A DNA stretch of 64,000 nucleotides, from NCBI GenBank assembly GCA_027019165.1, contig JALUXC010000008.1, positions 62,001 to 126,000 on the forward strand, written 5' to 3'. Each line of letters begins with the position of its first letter. The stretch's first letter is position 1. Below the pieces are notes generated by a model. That model was not told where the DNA came from, ran no database searches, and was given only the letters and a program-made list of their open reading frames with translations. Source of the stretch: Pseudophaeobacter sp. GTDB taxonomy: Bacteria; Pseudomonadota; Alphaproteobacteria; Rhodobacterales; Rhodobacteraceae. Shown in pieces: positions 44,755 through 53,398 of this stretch. The position numbers and the translations under genes were made by a program.

Positions 44755-44862
44755 GTCAAAGCCAAACCGGCTGAATTCCGCCACATCCAGGAGCGAACCT
44801 CTCCCGTAGTGATTTCGATGCCTTTGAGGGCGTCTTGCAATCGAAACAGAGAGGAAACCGAA

Positions 44863-45342
44863 ATGTTCCGCAAGATGATGACGACAACCGCAGCGACACT
44901 GTTCATGGCCGGTGCGGCTTTCGCCGGCGGTCATTCCAAGGATATCGTCGACACCGCCGTCGGCGCCGGAGACTTCAACACGCTGGTCGCCGCCGTTCAG
45001 GCCGCTGGTCTTGTTGACACCCTGAAAGGCGAAGGCCCCTTCACGGTGTTTGCTCCGACCGATGCCGCCTTTGCCGCCCTGCCGGAAGGGACTGTCGAAG
45101 AGCTGCTGAAACCTGAAAACAAGGATCAGTTGATCTCGATCCTCACCTATCACGTTGTACCGGGCAAGGTGATGTCCACGGACCTCACAGACGACATGAG
45201 TGCCGCCACTGTTCAGGGCGGCAACATCATGATCGATCTGGACAAGGGCGTGATGGTCAATGACGCCAGCGTCGTGACTGCCGACATCGAAGCAGAAAAC
45301 GGCGTGATCCATGTGATCGACAAGGTCATCCTGCCCAATTAA
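44863..45342 (+). CDS. Exported fasciclin-domain protein
   Basis: A 159-aa protein with a signal peptide (residues 1-21, ending A-F-A) and one fasciclin (FAS1) domain. [17 protein letters not shown] and [16 protein letters not shown] are the two family blocks, and [11 protein letters not shown] ends the domain. Single-FAS1 proteins in Rhodobacterales are surface or periplasmic and often belong to stress regulons, but the role is unknown. The ATG is preceded by GAGAGGAAA. The gap upstream holds the apt terminator. Confidence 0.92.
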   Translation: MFRKMMTTTAATLFMAGAAFAGGHSKDIVDTAVGAGDFNTLVAAVQAAGLVDTLKGEGPFTVFAPTDAAFAALPEGTVEELLKPENKDQLISILTYHVVPGKVMSTDLTDDMSAATVQGGNIMIDLDKGVMVNDASVVTADIEAENGVIHVIDKVILPN

Positions 45343-45392
45343 CTCCTGCACGGCCGGGCCGGGACAGGGTCTGGCGAATTCTGTTGCAGCCC

Positions 45393-45418
45393 GTCGGCAC
45401 GCGCCCTAGCGTGCCGAC
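45393..45418. promoter_or_regulatory. Perfect hairpin immediately before the MFS start codon
   Basis: GTCGGCACGC and GCGTGCCGAC form a 10-bp perfect inverted repeat with a 6-nt loop and end directly at the ATG, so no normal Shine-Dalgarno fits. It could be a regulator's operator, an RNA hairpin controlling translation, or the fasciclin gene's terminator (although there is no T-tract). Confidence 0.5.
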
Positions 45419-46645
45419 ATGACCACCTCCGATATCCTCGACAGCCGGTATTCCTGGCTCCGCCTGCTGGTAACGCTCGCCATTGCAACGGTGGCCAATG
45501 TGGGCATGTGGGCCATTATCGTGATCATGCCCGCGGTCGAGGCGGAGTTTGGCGCCGGGCGCGCCGAATCTTCGATGCCCTACACGCTGACGATGGTGGG
45601 TTTTGCCCTAGGCAATCTGGCCATCGGGCGGCTGGTGGATCGCTTTGGCATCACCCTGTCCCTGATCGGCGCCGTCTGCGCCACCGCCTCTGGCTATCTG
45701 CTGTCGACCCTTGCGCCTAACATGGCGCTCCTGTCCCTGACGCATCTGTTGTTGGGGCTTGGAACGGCGGTCGGCTTTGGTCCGCTTATTGCCGATATCT
45801 CGCATTGGTTCCTCAGGCGTCGCGGCATTGCCGTGGCGCTGGTGGCCAGCGGCAATTACCTTTCCGGCGCGCTCTGGCCGACGCTGTTGGCAGACCTGCT
45901 GGAAAGCAGCGGCTGGCGCATGGTCTATCTTGCCCTCGCTGCGATTACCGTCACCGTGGTGATCCCGCTTGCACTGCTGCTGCGCCGCCGGGTTCCGGCA
46001 GAGGCCTATGCCGCATCGGATGCGGCCTCGGCGCTCAACGCCCGCAGTTCGGGTCTTTCGGCGTGCAGCCTGCAGTGGCTTCTGGGATTAGCCGGAGTCG
46101 GCTGCTGTGTGGCCATGTCGATGCCGCAGGTGCACATTGTCGCCTACTGCGTGGGCCTCGGTTATGGCCCGGCTGTGGGCGCCGAGATGCTGTCTTTGAT
46201 GCTGCTCGGCGGCGTGGTCAGCCGGATCATCTCGGGCCTTGCAGCGGACCGGCTGGGCGGCGTTGCGATCCTTATGATCGGGTCGGTCCTGCAGTGCATC
46301 GCGCTGTTCTTCTACCTGCCTTTTGACGGCATGGTCCCGCTCTATATGGTGAGCGCACTCTTCGGCCTCGCCCAGGGCGGTATCGTGCCCAGCTATGCGC
46401 TTGTGGTGCGCGAATACATGCCCCCGAAAGAAGCTGGCGCGCGAGTGGGCTTCGTGATGATGATGACCATCCTTGGCATGGCACTGGGGGGCTGGATGTC
46501 GGGCTGGATCTATGATGTGACCGGCAACTACCAGATGGCCTTCATCAACGGTATCGCCTGGAACGGGCTGAATATCCTGATCATCGGCTGGCTTCTGATG
46601 CGCAGCCGCCCGCGCCGTCCCTCTGCCACACCCACAGCCGCGTGA
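45419..46645 (+). CDS. Major facilitator superfamily transporter
   Basis: A 408-aa MFS protein with 12 predicted transmembrane helices. The loop 2-3 motif is LAIGRLVDRFG and the second-half equivalent is ISGLAADRLGG. It resembles the monocarboxylate/oxalate-formate group, but the substrate is unknown. The start codon directly follows a perfect hairpin and lacks a good Shine-Dalgarno, so a later start is possible; the first helix begins near residue 13. Confidence 0.87.
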   Translation: MTTSDILDSRYSWLRLLVTLAIATVANVGMWAIIVIMPAVEAEFGAGRAESSMPYTLTMVGFALGNLAIGRLVDRFGITLSLIGAVCATASGYLLSTLAPNMALLSLTHLLLGLGTAVGFGPLIADISHWFLRRRGIAVALVASGNYLSGALWPTLLADLLESSGWRMVYLALAAITVTVVIPLALLLRRRVPAEAYAASDAASALNARSSGLSACSLQWLLGLAGVGCCVAMSMPQVHIVAYCVGLGYGPAVGAEMLSLMLLGGVVSRIISGLAADRLGGVAILMIGSVLQCIALFFYLPFDGMVPLYMVSALFGLAQGGIVPSYALVVREYMPPKEAGARVGFVMMMTILGMALGGWMSGWIYDVTGNYQMAFINGIAWNGLNILIIGWLLMRSRPRRPSATPTAA

Positions 46646-46657
46646 AGGATCAGCCGA

Positions 46658-46747
46658 CCTTGGCAAGAGGCGCACAGCGGGCGCAGCCCGCTGCCGGGCC
46701 CAAGGCCGCCAGGGCTCTGGCGCAGCCAGATCCCGCGGGCGCGGGAG
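46658..46747. repeat. Structured intergenic repeat, copy B (5' truncated)
   Basis: The copy has the stem CCTTGG (46658-46663) with CCAAGG (46700-46705) and an 8-bp hairpin inside it (CAGCGGGC-GCA-GCCCGCTG, 46675-46693). The 3' hairpin TCTGGC-GCA-GCCAGA (46716-46730) follows, and it ends in the family GGGCGCGGGAG. The CTCCCGC start and first hairpin are missing. It lies between convergent MFS and FAD-oxidase genes. Confidence 0.75.
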
Positions 46748-46757
46748 AGCCTGTTTG

Positions 46758-48185
46758 CTAGCCTGCCTGTCGCAGCACCGCACCGGGATTCATGATGCCA
46801 TGGGGATCCAGCGCCGCCTTGATGGCGCGCATGGCCGCCAGTTTCACCGGATCGCCATAGCGCTCCAGATCCGCGGTTTTCAGGCGGCCAATGCCATGCT
46901 CTGCGCTAACAGATCCGCCAAAGTCGTGCACCAGATCATGCACCGTCCGCTTCACGGCATCGCGCAGGTGTTCATAAGCCTTGCGCGTCTTTCCAGGCGC
47001 CGGGAAGACATTGTAGTGCAGGTTCCCATCTCCGAGGTGACCAAAGCAATTGATCCGCATGTCGCCTTCGCCCAGCGCAGCAATCGCCCCTCCGCCGCGC
47101 GCAATGAAATCGGGGATCGCAGAAATCGGCACCGAAATGTCGTGGCTTGAGACCGATCCGATTAGCCGGTTGGCCTCGGGGATATTCTCACGTACCGCCC
47201 AGAGCTCATCGCGCTGCGCTTCGGACTGGGCGATCACCCCATCAAGCGCCAGTTCCGCCTCCATCGCCGCCTCGAACAGATCGGCCAGCGCCGTCTCGGG
47301 ATCAAGACCGCGGGCTAGGCCCAGCTCGATCAACACGCACCACTCAGGCGCCCTTTCAAAAGGCTGGCGCAGTTGCGGCAGGGTCTCGGCAAGGAAATCG
47401 AGACCCTGCCGGTGGATCAGTTCAAAAGCGCTGATCCCCTCTCCCAAAGTATCGCGTGCCAGAGACAACAAAGAGATCGCCGCCAGAGGTGAAGGCACCA
47501 CGAAAATGGCCGTCCCGCGCCCTGCCGGGATTGGCGACAGTTTCAAAGAGGCCGCCGTGATGACCCCAAGCGTGCCTTCGGAGCCGATCAAAAGATTTCG
47601 AAGGTCATAGCCGGTGTTGTCTTTGCGAAGACGTGAAAGCCCATGCCAGATCTCGCCGTTTGGCAGCACCGCCTCAAGGCCCAGACACAGATCGCGCGCA
47701 TTGCCATAGCGCAGCACATTGACCCCGCCTGCATTGGTCGCAAGGTTGCCGCCAATCCGCGCCGAGCCTTCCGCCGCCAAAGACAGCGGAAACAGCCGAC
47801 CAGCCTCTGCCGCCGCCGCCTGGACATCCGCCAGAACGGCACCGGCTTCGGCGATCAGCACGTTTTCCTCCGGGTAGACGCCACGAATCGCATTCATCTT
47901 CTCCAGCGACAAGAGTAGCGGCGCAGGTGCCCCGGGCATGACCTGCCCGCCGACAAGGCCGGTTCCGCCTCCATAGGGCACAACGGGCACACGCGCCTTA
48001 TGGGCTGCGCGGATCAGTGTCGCCACCTCTTGGGTATTGCGAGGCAAGGCCAAAAGGCCCGCTTCCCCTTGGTAGCGCCCGCGTGGCTCTTCCAAATAGC
48101 GTGGCTCGGGCGCGCGCAGCACCCCTTTGGGCAACCCAGAGGCAAGACCATCAGCAAAGGCGGGATCGGCGGGATACAGCGTCAT
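46758..48185 (-). CDS. FAD-linked oxidase (D-lactate / D-2-hydroxyacid dehydrogenase group)
   Basis: A 475-aa GlcD-like flavoenzyme. PYGGGTGLVGGQ is the FAD pyrophosphate loop, GGNLATNAGG follows, and the C-terminal half has GHLGDGNLHYN and VSAEHGIG, the metal and FAD-linked ends of this family. D-lactate and D-2-hydroxyglutarate are the main candidate substrates; one cannot be chosen. I used the ATG at 48185, because the upstream TTG gives an unusual N-terminus. Confidence 0.88.
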   Translation of the reverse strand: MTLYPADPAFADGLASGLPKGVLRAPEPRYLEEPRGRYQGEAGLLALPRNTQEVATLIRAAHKARVPVVPYGGGTGLVGGQVMPGAPAPLLLSLEKMNAIRGVYPEENVLIAEAGAVLADVQAAAAEAGRLFPLSLAAEGSARIGGNLATNAGGVNVLRYGNARDLCLGLEAVLPNGEIWHGLSRLRKDNTGYDLRNLLIGSEGTLGVITAASLKLSPIPAGRGTAIFVVPSPLAAISLLSLARDTLGEGISAFELIHRQGLDFLAETLPQLRQPFERAPEWCVLIELGLARGLDPETALADLFEAAMEAELALDGVIAQSEAQRDELWAVRENIPEANRLIGSVSSHDISVPISAIPDFIARGGGAIAALGEGDMRINCFGHLGDGNLHYNVFPAPGKTRKAYEHLRDAVKRTVHDLVHDFGGSVSAEHGIGRLKTADLERYGDPVKLAAMRAIKAALDPHGIMNPGAVLRQAG

Positions 48186-48226
48186 ACGCCCTGCATGTCC
48201 AATCCCGGCGGGCAAGGCAAGAGGCT

Positions 48227-49075
48227 CTATTCACCATCCCGCAGGTAGGAGGGGCGCAAAACATAGATGGTAGGGCGATCCGGCAGCGTCCGAAGTGAGA
48301 CCGTGATGTCCGCGTCCCCCTCCTGAATAACATCGAATTCGCCGCCTGCCTGACCGCTGATCTGGGTCAGGAAGCGCTCCAGCGAGTAATCCGTGAACCA
48401 ATGCATCGGCAGGATCACCGAAGATCTGAGGCGGCGTAGAACCTCAACCATCTCCGGCAGCGCCAGCGTCATCCCTCCGTCCACCGCCGCCATCACAACA
48501 TCCAGGCGCCCGAGCGCGGCAAATTGCTCTGGTGTCGGCATGTGGTGTAAATGGCCGAGGTGTCCGATGCACAGGCCCGCCACTTCGAAAACAAAGATTG
48601 AATTGCCGGCGACCTCCACTCCGCCGCCATAGGGCGAGCGGATGTCAGTCGGAACATTGCGGATCAACATCTCGCCCAGGTCCAGGTGATGACCGATCCC
48701 TTCTCCAAAAGCGCCCCAGCCTTCGAGCACATGAGGGATCGCCGGGTCAGGATGGGCTGTCCAATGGGTTTCATGGGCATGGTTCATGGTGACCACATCC
48801 GGCGTGAAATCGGCCGATCCCGTGAAACCGGTGAAGTCCGTCACCGCATTGAGGCCGCCTTCGGTCTGGATCAGAAAGCTCGCATGGGCGAGGTAGCGAA
48901 TGCGCACCGAATACTCAGGGACCGGCGCGGTCCAGCTGGCCTTATGAAGGTAGTTGATCCCCGGCGTAGCCTGCGCCAATGCAATGCAATGGCTGGCCCT
49001 GCGTTCCTGGGCCGCGCCGGGAAGCGCAAGCATGGCAGACAGGGCTGCAAGCGAGAAAACGATACGGATGTGCAT
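48227..49075 (-). CDS. Exported metallo-beta-lactamase-fold hydrolase
   Basis: A 282-aa protein with a signal peptide (residues 1-22, ending G-A-A) and an UlaG-like metallo-beta-lactamase fold (COG2220 type). The metal motif HxHxDH is HAHETH, so the Asp normally binding the second metal is Thr; GHLGHLHH and PMHWF give later ligands. Activity with one metal is possible. The substrate is unknown. It is 41 nt upstream of the FAD-oxidase start on the same strand and may be co-transcribed with it. Confidence 0.82.
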   Translation of the reverse strand: MHIRIVFSLAALSAMLALPGAAQERRASHCIALAQATPGINYLHKASWTAPVPEYSVRIRYLAHASFLIQTEGGLNAVTDFTGFTGSADFTPDVVTMNHAHETHWTAHPDPAIPHVLEGWGAFGEGIGHHLDLGEMLIRNVPTDIRSPYGGGVEVAGNSIFVFEVAGLCIGHLGHLHHMPTPEQFAALGRLDVVMAAVDGGMTLALPEMVEVLRRLRSSVILPMHWFTDYSLERFLTQISGQAGGEFDVIQEGDADITVSLRTLPDRPTIYVLRPSYLRDGE

Positions 49076-49166
49076 AAGACAACTTTAGCGCAAGATCAGC
49101 ACCTGTCAGCCCAGCTATCATAAATTCAGCGCAAGAGACCTTTGATAGTAACGTCGAAGCGATGCT

Positions 49167-49318
49167 CTCCCGCCCGCTCTGCGGCATTCTTCGAATGCCT
49201 CTTCGCCGTTGGGCATGGCGCCGCGCATCGCGCGGCGCTGCACCGTGCAAAAGCACGGTGCCCGGCCCAAGACCGCCAAGGAGTCTCGGCGTGGCCGAGG
49301 CACCTGCGGGCGCGGGAG
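49167..49318. repeat. Structured intergenic repeat, copy C (complete, 152 nt)
   Basis: The element is closed by CTCCCGC (49167-49173) and GCGGGAG (49312-49318). Inside are: hairpin 1, GGCATTC-TTC-GAATGCC (49183-49199); stem 2, TTGGGC with GCCCAA (49209-49214, 49265-49270); two nested hairpins, GCGCCGCGC-ATC-GCGCGGCGC (49218-49238) and CACCGTGC-AAAA-GCACGGTG (49241-49260); and hairpin 3, CTCGGC-GTG-GCCGAG (49285-49299). It lies between the minus-strand GNAT and metallo-hydrolase genes. Reading frames across it are not genes. Confidence 0.85.
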
Positions 49319-49347
49319 CGCCACCTTTGCCGTTATTTGGTCTGATT

Positions 49348-49941
49348 CTATGCTTGACCGACCTGAGTCTTGCCGCGCCGGTCATGGCGCAGGCTGGCGT
49401 ACAAAACATGTGTGCGCCAGCGGCCATTGATCTGCAGATAGGACTGCGCGACGCCTTCGTATTTGAAACCCGACCTTTCCAACAACCCGCGAGAGGCCGC
49501 GTTTTCTGGCAGGCAGGCTGCTTCGATCCGGCTGAGATCCAGCTTACCAAAGGCATGATGTACGACCGCCCCGATCGCCTCTGCCATGTATCCCTGACGC
49601 GCAAAGGGCTGGCCGGTCCAATAGCCCAGCGTGCCGGCCTGCGCCGGACCCCGGCGGATGTTGTCCAGCGTAATGGCCCCAACCAGCTGCTGATCCTCGC
49701 GCCGGACCAGGAACAGGGGCAAGGCGGTCCCCGAAGAGACCGCCCGCTGCGCCCAATAGACCCGGTTGGTAAAAGCCTTGCGGCTGAGGTGATCTTGCGC
49801 CCAGACCGGCTCCCAGGGCACAAGGTAGTCTCTGCTTTGCAATCGCAGCGCCGCCCAGGTCTGGAAATCGCCATGCACCGGCGGCCTGAGCGTCAGACGT
49901 TCGGTTTCTAGCCGGACCTTGCGACGGGAGAGCAGCAGCAT
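49348..49941 (-). CDS. GNAT-family N-acetyltransferase (RimJ/RimL type)
   Basis: A 197-aa acetyltransferase of the ribosomal-protein N-acetyltransferase (RimJ/RimL) group. LETERLTLRPP at the start, LGYWTGQPFARQGYMAEAI with the acetyl-CoA loop, and ACLPENAASRGLLERSGFKYEG. The target is unknown. Its ATG shares one base with the M16 peptidase stop (TGATG), so it is the last gene of the SURF1-thrC-M16-GNAT run. Confidence 0.9.
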   Translation of the reverse strand: MLLLSRRKVRLETERLTLRPPVHGDFQTWAALRLQSRDYLVPWEPVWAQDHLSRKAFTNRVYWAQRAVSSGTALPLFLVRREDQQLVGAITLDNIRRGPAQAGTLGYWTGQPFARQGYMAEAIGAVVHHAFGKLDLSRIEAACLPENAASRGLLERSGFKYEGVAQSYLQINGRWRTHVLYASLRHDRRGKTQVGQA

Positions 49942-51203
49942 CAGGCGGCGCGCCTCTCCTGCAGATCCACCAGCCCCGGTGCACGGCCTACCGGCCCGTA
50001 GAGTGCAAGCGCAGCGGGCGCCTGAACCGCAAGCTGTTCCGCCATCTTTCGCACATCCTGCACAGTCACGGCATCGATCCGGGCAACGGTATCTTCCAGC
50101 GAAGGCACCCTATCCCAGATCTGCACCAAACGCGCGAGACGCTCGGCCCGATTTGAAGGGCTTTCAAGGCCCATCAGCATGCCGGCCTTCATCTGGGCCC
50201 GGGCGCGGGCGACCTCGGCCTCACTCATGTCCTCGGCCGCACGCTTCATCTCGTCGATGGTGATATGCGCCAGTTCCCCCAGTTGCTCACCCGAAGTCCC
50301 CGCGTAGATCGTGGTGGTGCCGGTATCCGCATAGGCGCCCGCCTGGGCAAAGATCGTGTAGCAGAGACCGCGCTTTTCGCGCACCTCCTGAAACAGGCGC
50401 GAGGACATGCCGCCGCCCATGGCGCTGGCATAGATCTGCGCCGTGTAGATCTCGTCATCCTTGTAGCCGGGACTTTCGAACGCCAGCGCGAAATGGGCCT
50501 GCTCCAGATCCTTGTCACGTCGCGCCTCACCGCCGGTGAACCGCGCGAGATCCGGCTCCATCAACGGACGCGGCGCCATATGGCCGAACTGCGCCTCGGC
50601 CAAGCGTATCAGGGCGTCGTGATCAACCGCCCCCGCTGCCGAGAGGATCATCTGACCGGGACCATAGTGCTGCCCCACAAACCCTTGCATATCATCGCGA
50701 GAAAACGCCCGAATGCGCTCGGCCGGGCCAAGGATCGTGCGTCCCAGCGCCTGATCGCGGTAGCTTTCCTCTTGCAGCCAGTCAAAGATCACATCGTCCG
50801 GTGTATCCAGCGCCTGACCGATCTCCTGCAGGATCACGCCGCGCTCCACCTCGATCTCATGCGGATCGAACACCGGATTCAGCAGAATATCCCCGATCAC
50901 ATCCAGCGCCAGCGGTACATCATCCTTCAGCACCCGCGCGTAATAGGCCGTGACCTCGCGGCTGGTATAGGCATTGATATAGCCACCCACATCCTCGACC
51001 GCCTCGGCGATCTCCAAAGCGCTGCGGCTTTCTGTGCCTTTGAAGGCCATGTGCTCCAGGAAATGGGCAATGCCGTTCTGCTCGGCACGCTCGTGCCGCC
51101 CGCCAGCTGTGACCCAAATACCGATAGAGGCCGACTCAAGCCCCGGCATATGTTCGGAGACGATGCGAAAACCGTTGGGAAGTCTGTGCTGTTGAACTGT
51201 CAA
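49941..51203 (-). CDS. M16-family zinc peptidase (pitrilysin / processing-peptidase-like)
   Basis: A 420-aa M16 peptidase. The inverted zinc motif HFLEH (H47, E50, H51) is complete and is followed by EVERGVILQEI, which carries the distal zinc-binding Glu. GLCYTIFAQAG in the second half matches the R/Y substrate-binding region. It resembles the beta subunit of mitochondrial processing peptidase. In alphaproteobacteria it commonly follows thrC, with which it overlaps here by 4 nt (ATGA). The substrate is unknown. Confidence 0.93.
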   Translation of the reverse strand: MTVQQHRLPNGFRIVSEHMPGLESASIGIWVTAGGRHERAEQNGIAHFLEHMAFKGTESRSALEIAEAVEDVGGYINAYTSREVTAYYARVLKDDVPLALDVIGDILLNPVFDPHEIEVERGVILQEIGQALDTPDDVIFDWLQEESYRDQALGRTILGPAERIRAFSRDDMQGFVGQHYGPGQMILSAAGAVDHDALIRLAEAQFGHMAPRPLMEPDLARFTGGEARRDKDLEQAHFALAFESPGYKDDEIYTAQIYASAMGGGMSSRLFQEVREKRGLCYTIFAQAGAYADTGTTTIYAGTSGEQLGELAHITIDEMKRAAEDMSEAEVARARAQMKAGMLMGLESPSNRAERLARLVQIWDRVPSLEDTVARIDAVTVQDVRKMAEQLAVQAPAALALYGPVGRAPGLVDLQERRAA

Positions 51204-52588
51204 TGGGCGATGTTCTTTCTGATATGCGCCTCAAGGGCGGCCAAATCGTTGTCGATGCGGGTGACGCGTTCGTCACGCTCATAAAGGTCTGCCATGCGGG
51301 GCGGCAGCGGCGGGTGGATTCCACTGGCCTCTTCCACCGCTGCCGGGAATTTGGCCGGGTGGGCGGTGGCCAACGTCACCATGGGGATATCGGCTGCGCG
51401 CAGCTCATTTGCAACCTTCACGCCGACCGCGCCATGGGGGCACAGCAGCTCGCCCGAGGCTGCCATTTCAGATTTGATCGTCGCCATGGTTTCCTCTTCC
51501 GAGGCGCGGCCCGAGACATAGGTTTCCTGCAGCGCCTGCATGGCGCCCTGGGAAACGTCAAAACCGCCGTTCTTCAGTTCATCCATCAGTTGGCCAACCG
51601 CTGCGCCATCCTGCCCATAGGCATAGAACAGGGCACGCTCAAAGTTCGAAGACACCTGAATATCCATCGACGGGCTGATCGAAGGGATGGTGTCGCCCTT
51701 GAAATAGCCCTCGCCCGACAGGCAACGGTGCAGGATGTCGTTCTGGTTGGTCGCGACCACAAGCTGGTTGATCGGCAGGCCCATCTGCTTGGCAATGTAG
51801 CCGGCAAAGATGTCGCCAAAGTTCCCGGTCGGCACGGTGTAGCTGATCTTGCGATGCGGCGCGCCCAGTGAGACGGCTGAAGAGAAGTAATAGACCACCT
51901 GCGCCAGAACCCGGGCAAAGTTGATCGAGTTCACCCCCGCCAGTTTCACCCCGTCACGGAAGTCGAAGTCGTTGAACATATCCTTCACGCGCGCCTGACA
52001 GTCGTCAAAGTCGCCCTCCACCGCGAGTGCGTGCACATTGCTGTCCGCTGGCGTGGTCATCTGGCGGCGCTGCACCTCGCTGACGCGGCCATGGGGGTAA
52101 AGGATAAAGACATTGACCGCATCCAGTCCCCGGAACGCCTCAATCGCGGCCGAGCCGGTATCGCCGGAGGTTGCCCCCACGATGGTCACGCTTTCGCCGC
52201 GCCGTTTCAGGGCGACTTCGAACAGCTGACCGATCAGCTGCATGGCAAAGTCCTTGAAAGCCAGTGTGGGCCCGTGGAACAGCTCCAACAGGAAATGATT
52301 GGGCGCCAGCTGTTTCAGGGGCGCGCGGGCAGCATGGCCGAAACCGGCATAGGCCTTGGCGATGATCTCGCGGAACTCTTCATCGGTGAAGCAATCCCCC
52401 AAGAAGGGGCGCATCACGCGAAAAGCGGTTTCCTCGTAAGAAAGACCAGACAGAGCCGCGATTTCGTCATGGCTCATCTGCGGGATCTCGGCGGGCACAT
52501 AAAGACCGCCGTCGCGGGCCAGACCGGTCAGCATCGCTTCTTCAAAGGTCAGCTCGGGCGCCTGCCCGCGGGTGGAGATGTATTTCAT
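51200..52588 (-). CDS. thrC: Threonine synthase
   Basis: ThrC makes threonine from O-phosphohomoserine with PLP. The 462-aa protein is of the longer (class I, yeast/E. coli-like) type. MKYISTRGQAPELTFEEA at the start; LELFHGPTLAFKDFAMQ contains the Schiff-base Lys; GATSGDTGSAA binds phosphate. It is 4 nt downstream of the SURF1 stop and overlaps the M16 gene, so the three form one translation-coupled run. Confidence 0.96.
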   Translation of the reverse strand: MKYISTRGQAPELTFEEAMLTGLARDGGLYVPAEIPQMSHDEIAALSGLSYEETAFRVMRPFLGDCFTDEEFREIIAKAYAGFGHAARAPLKQLAPNHFLLELFHGPTLAFKDFAMQLIGQLFEVALKRRGESVTIVGATSGDTGSAAIEAFRGLDAVNVFILYPHGRVSEVQRRQMTTPADSNVHALAVEGDFDDCQARVKDMFNDFDFRDGVKLAGVNSINFARVLAQVVYYFSSAVSLGAPHRKISYTVPTGNFGDIFAGYIAKQMGLPINQLVVATNQNDILHRCLSGEGYFKGDTIPSISPSMDIQVSSNFERALFYAYGQDGAAVGQLMDELKNGGFDVSQGAMQALQETYVSGRASEEETMATIKSEMAASGELLCPHGAVGVKVANELRAADIPMVTLATAHPAKFPAAVEEASGIHPPLPPRMADLYERDERVTRIDNDLAALEAHIRKNIAH

Positions 52589-52592
52589 CGCT

Positions 52593-53267
52593 TCAGCCTT
52601 CGGATTTGGCGCGGCTGCGCCTCAGGAAATAGGCGGTCATCGCGGCCCAGATGGCGGCCAGCGAAAACCAGGTGATCGCATATTGCAAGTGGTTGTTGGG
52701 AATGCCTGCGCTTGTCACCGGCTCGGGCGCGACCTCTGCCTGCAAAGAGGATGAGCGGGCGACAATCAAGACAGGCTCGGTGCCCAGACGTTCGGCCATG
52801 TAGGTCAAATCGCGGGCATAGAGAATATTGGTATCCTCCTCGGGTGCAGGGGTGGTCCAGTCGCCGTCATCCGGCCACAAGAGATTCCCGATGATGGTGC
52901 TGTCCCCGGTGGAGCGCATATCATCCTTTGCAGAAGAAGGAACGAAACCGCGATCCAGCAAGACCCGGCGGCCGTCCTGCGTGACAAGGGGAGAGATGAT
53001 CCGATAGCCGGTCTGGGCCTCCTTGGTGACCCAGAAGACATGCAGTTCCTGATCCTCGATCTCTCCGGTAACTGCGACGGCGCGATAGCGGTCCTGCGCT
53101 TCGTTCGGCGCTTCTGGCAAAGGAACCGGATCGGCAGCAATGCGGGCGTCGATGGTCTCCAAAAGGCCTTCTTTCCAGGTCATGCGCTGCATCTGCCAGA
53201 TCCCCAGCGTCAGCAGGGCCGCAAGGCCGAGACCGCCAACAAGGGATAGAAAGAAAAGCCCGCGCAT
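52593..53267 (-). CDS. SURF1-family cytochrome oxidase assembly protein
   Basis: A 224-aa protein with an N-terminal membrane helix (about 5-23) and a C-terminal one (about 193-212), with a periplasmic part between. Its GLGLAALLTLGIWQMQRMTWKE start and VLLDRGFVP and NNHLQYAITWFSLA segments are the SURF1 signature. SURF1 helps to place heme a in subunit I of aa3-type oxidase, which fits the ctaE gene upstream. A terminator-like hairpin lies between ctaE and this gene. Confidence 0.93.
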   Translation of the reverse strand: MRGLFFLSLVGGLGLAALLTLGIWQMQRMTWKEGLLETIDARIAADPVPLPEAPNEAQDRYRAVAVTGEIEDQELHVFWVTKEAQTGYRIISPLVTQDGRRVLLDRGFVPSSAKDDMRSTGDSTIIGNLLWPDDGDWTTPAPEEDTNILYARDLTYMAERLGTEPVLIVARSSSLQAEVAPEPVTSAGIPNNHLQYAITWFSLAAIWAAMTAYFLRRSRAKSEG

Positions 53268-53290
53268 TGCGTCCTCACACCGCCAATTGA

Positions 53291-53320
53291 AAAGCGCGCG
53301 GGAAACTGTCCCCGCGCGCT
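53291..53320 (-). terminator. Intrinsic terminator between ctaE and SURF1
   Basis: AGCGCGCGGG and CCCGCGCGCT form a 10-bp perfect stem with an 8-nt loop, and the minus strand continues TTTTCAATTGG. It should end most cytochrome oxidase transcripts. The SURF1-thrC-M16-GNAT run then needs read-through or its own promoter, although the gap between hairpin and SURF1 start is only 23 nt. Confidence 0.78.
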
Positions 53321-53398
53321 GCGTTTCTTACGGGCTGTCTGCGGATTTTGGAACCACAAACCTGTACCCGCTACAATTTCGGGATCGCCCGATCTGGC

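Noticed and set aside
49112-49330. Short reading frames across the structured repeat (for example a 68-codon minus-strand frame)
   Set aside because: They fall on inverted-repeat DNA that recurs elsewhere in other frames. The repeat explains the sequence better than coding.
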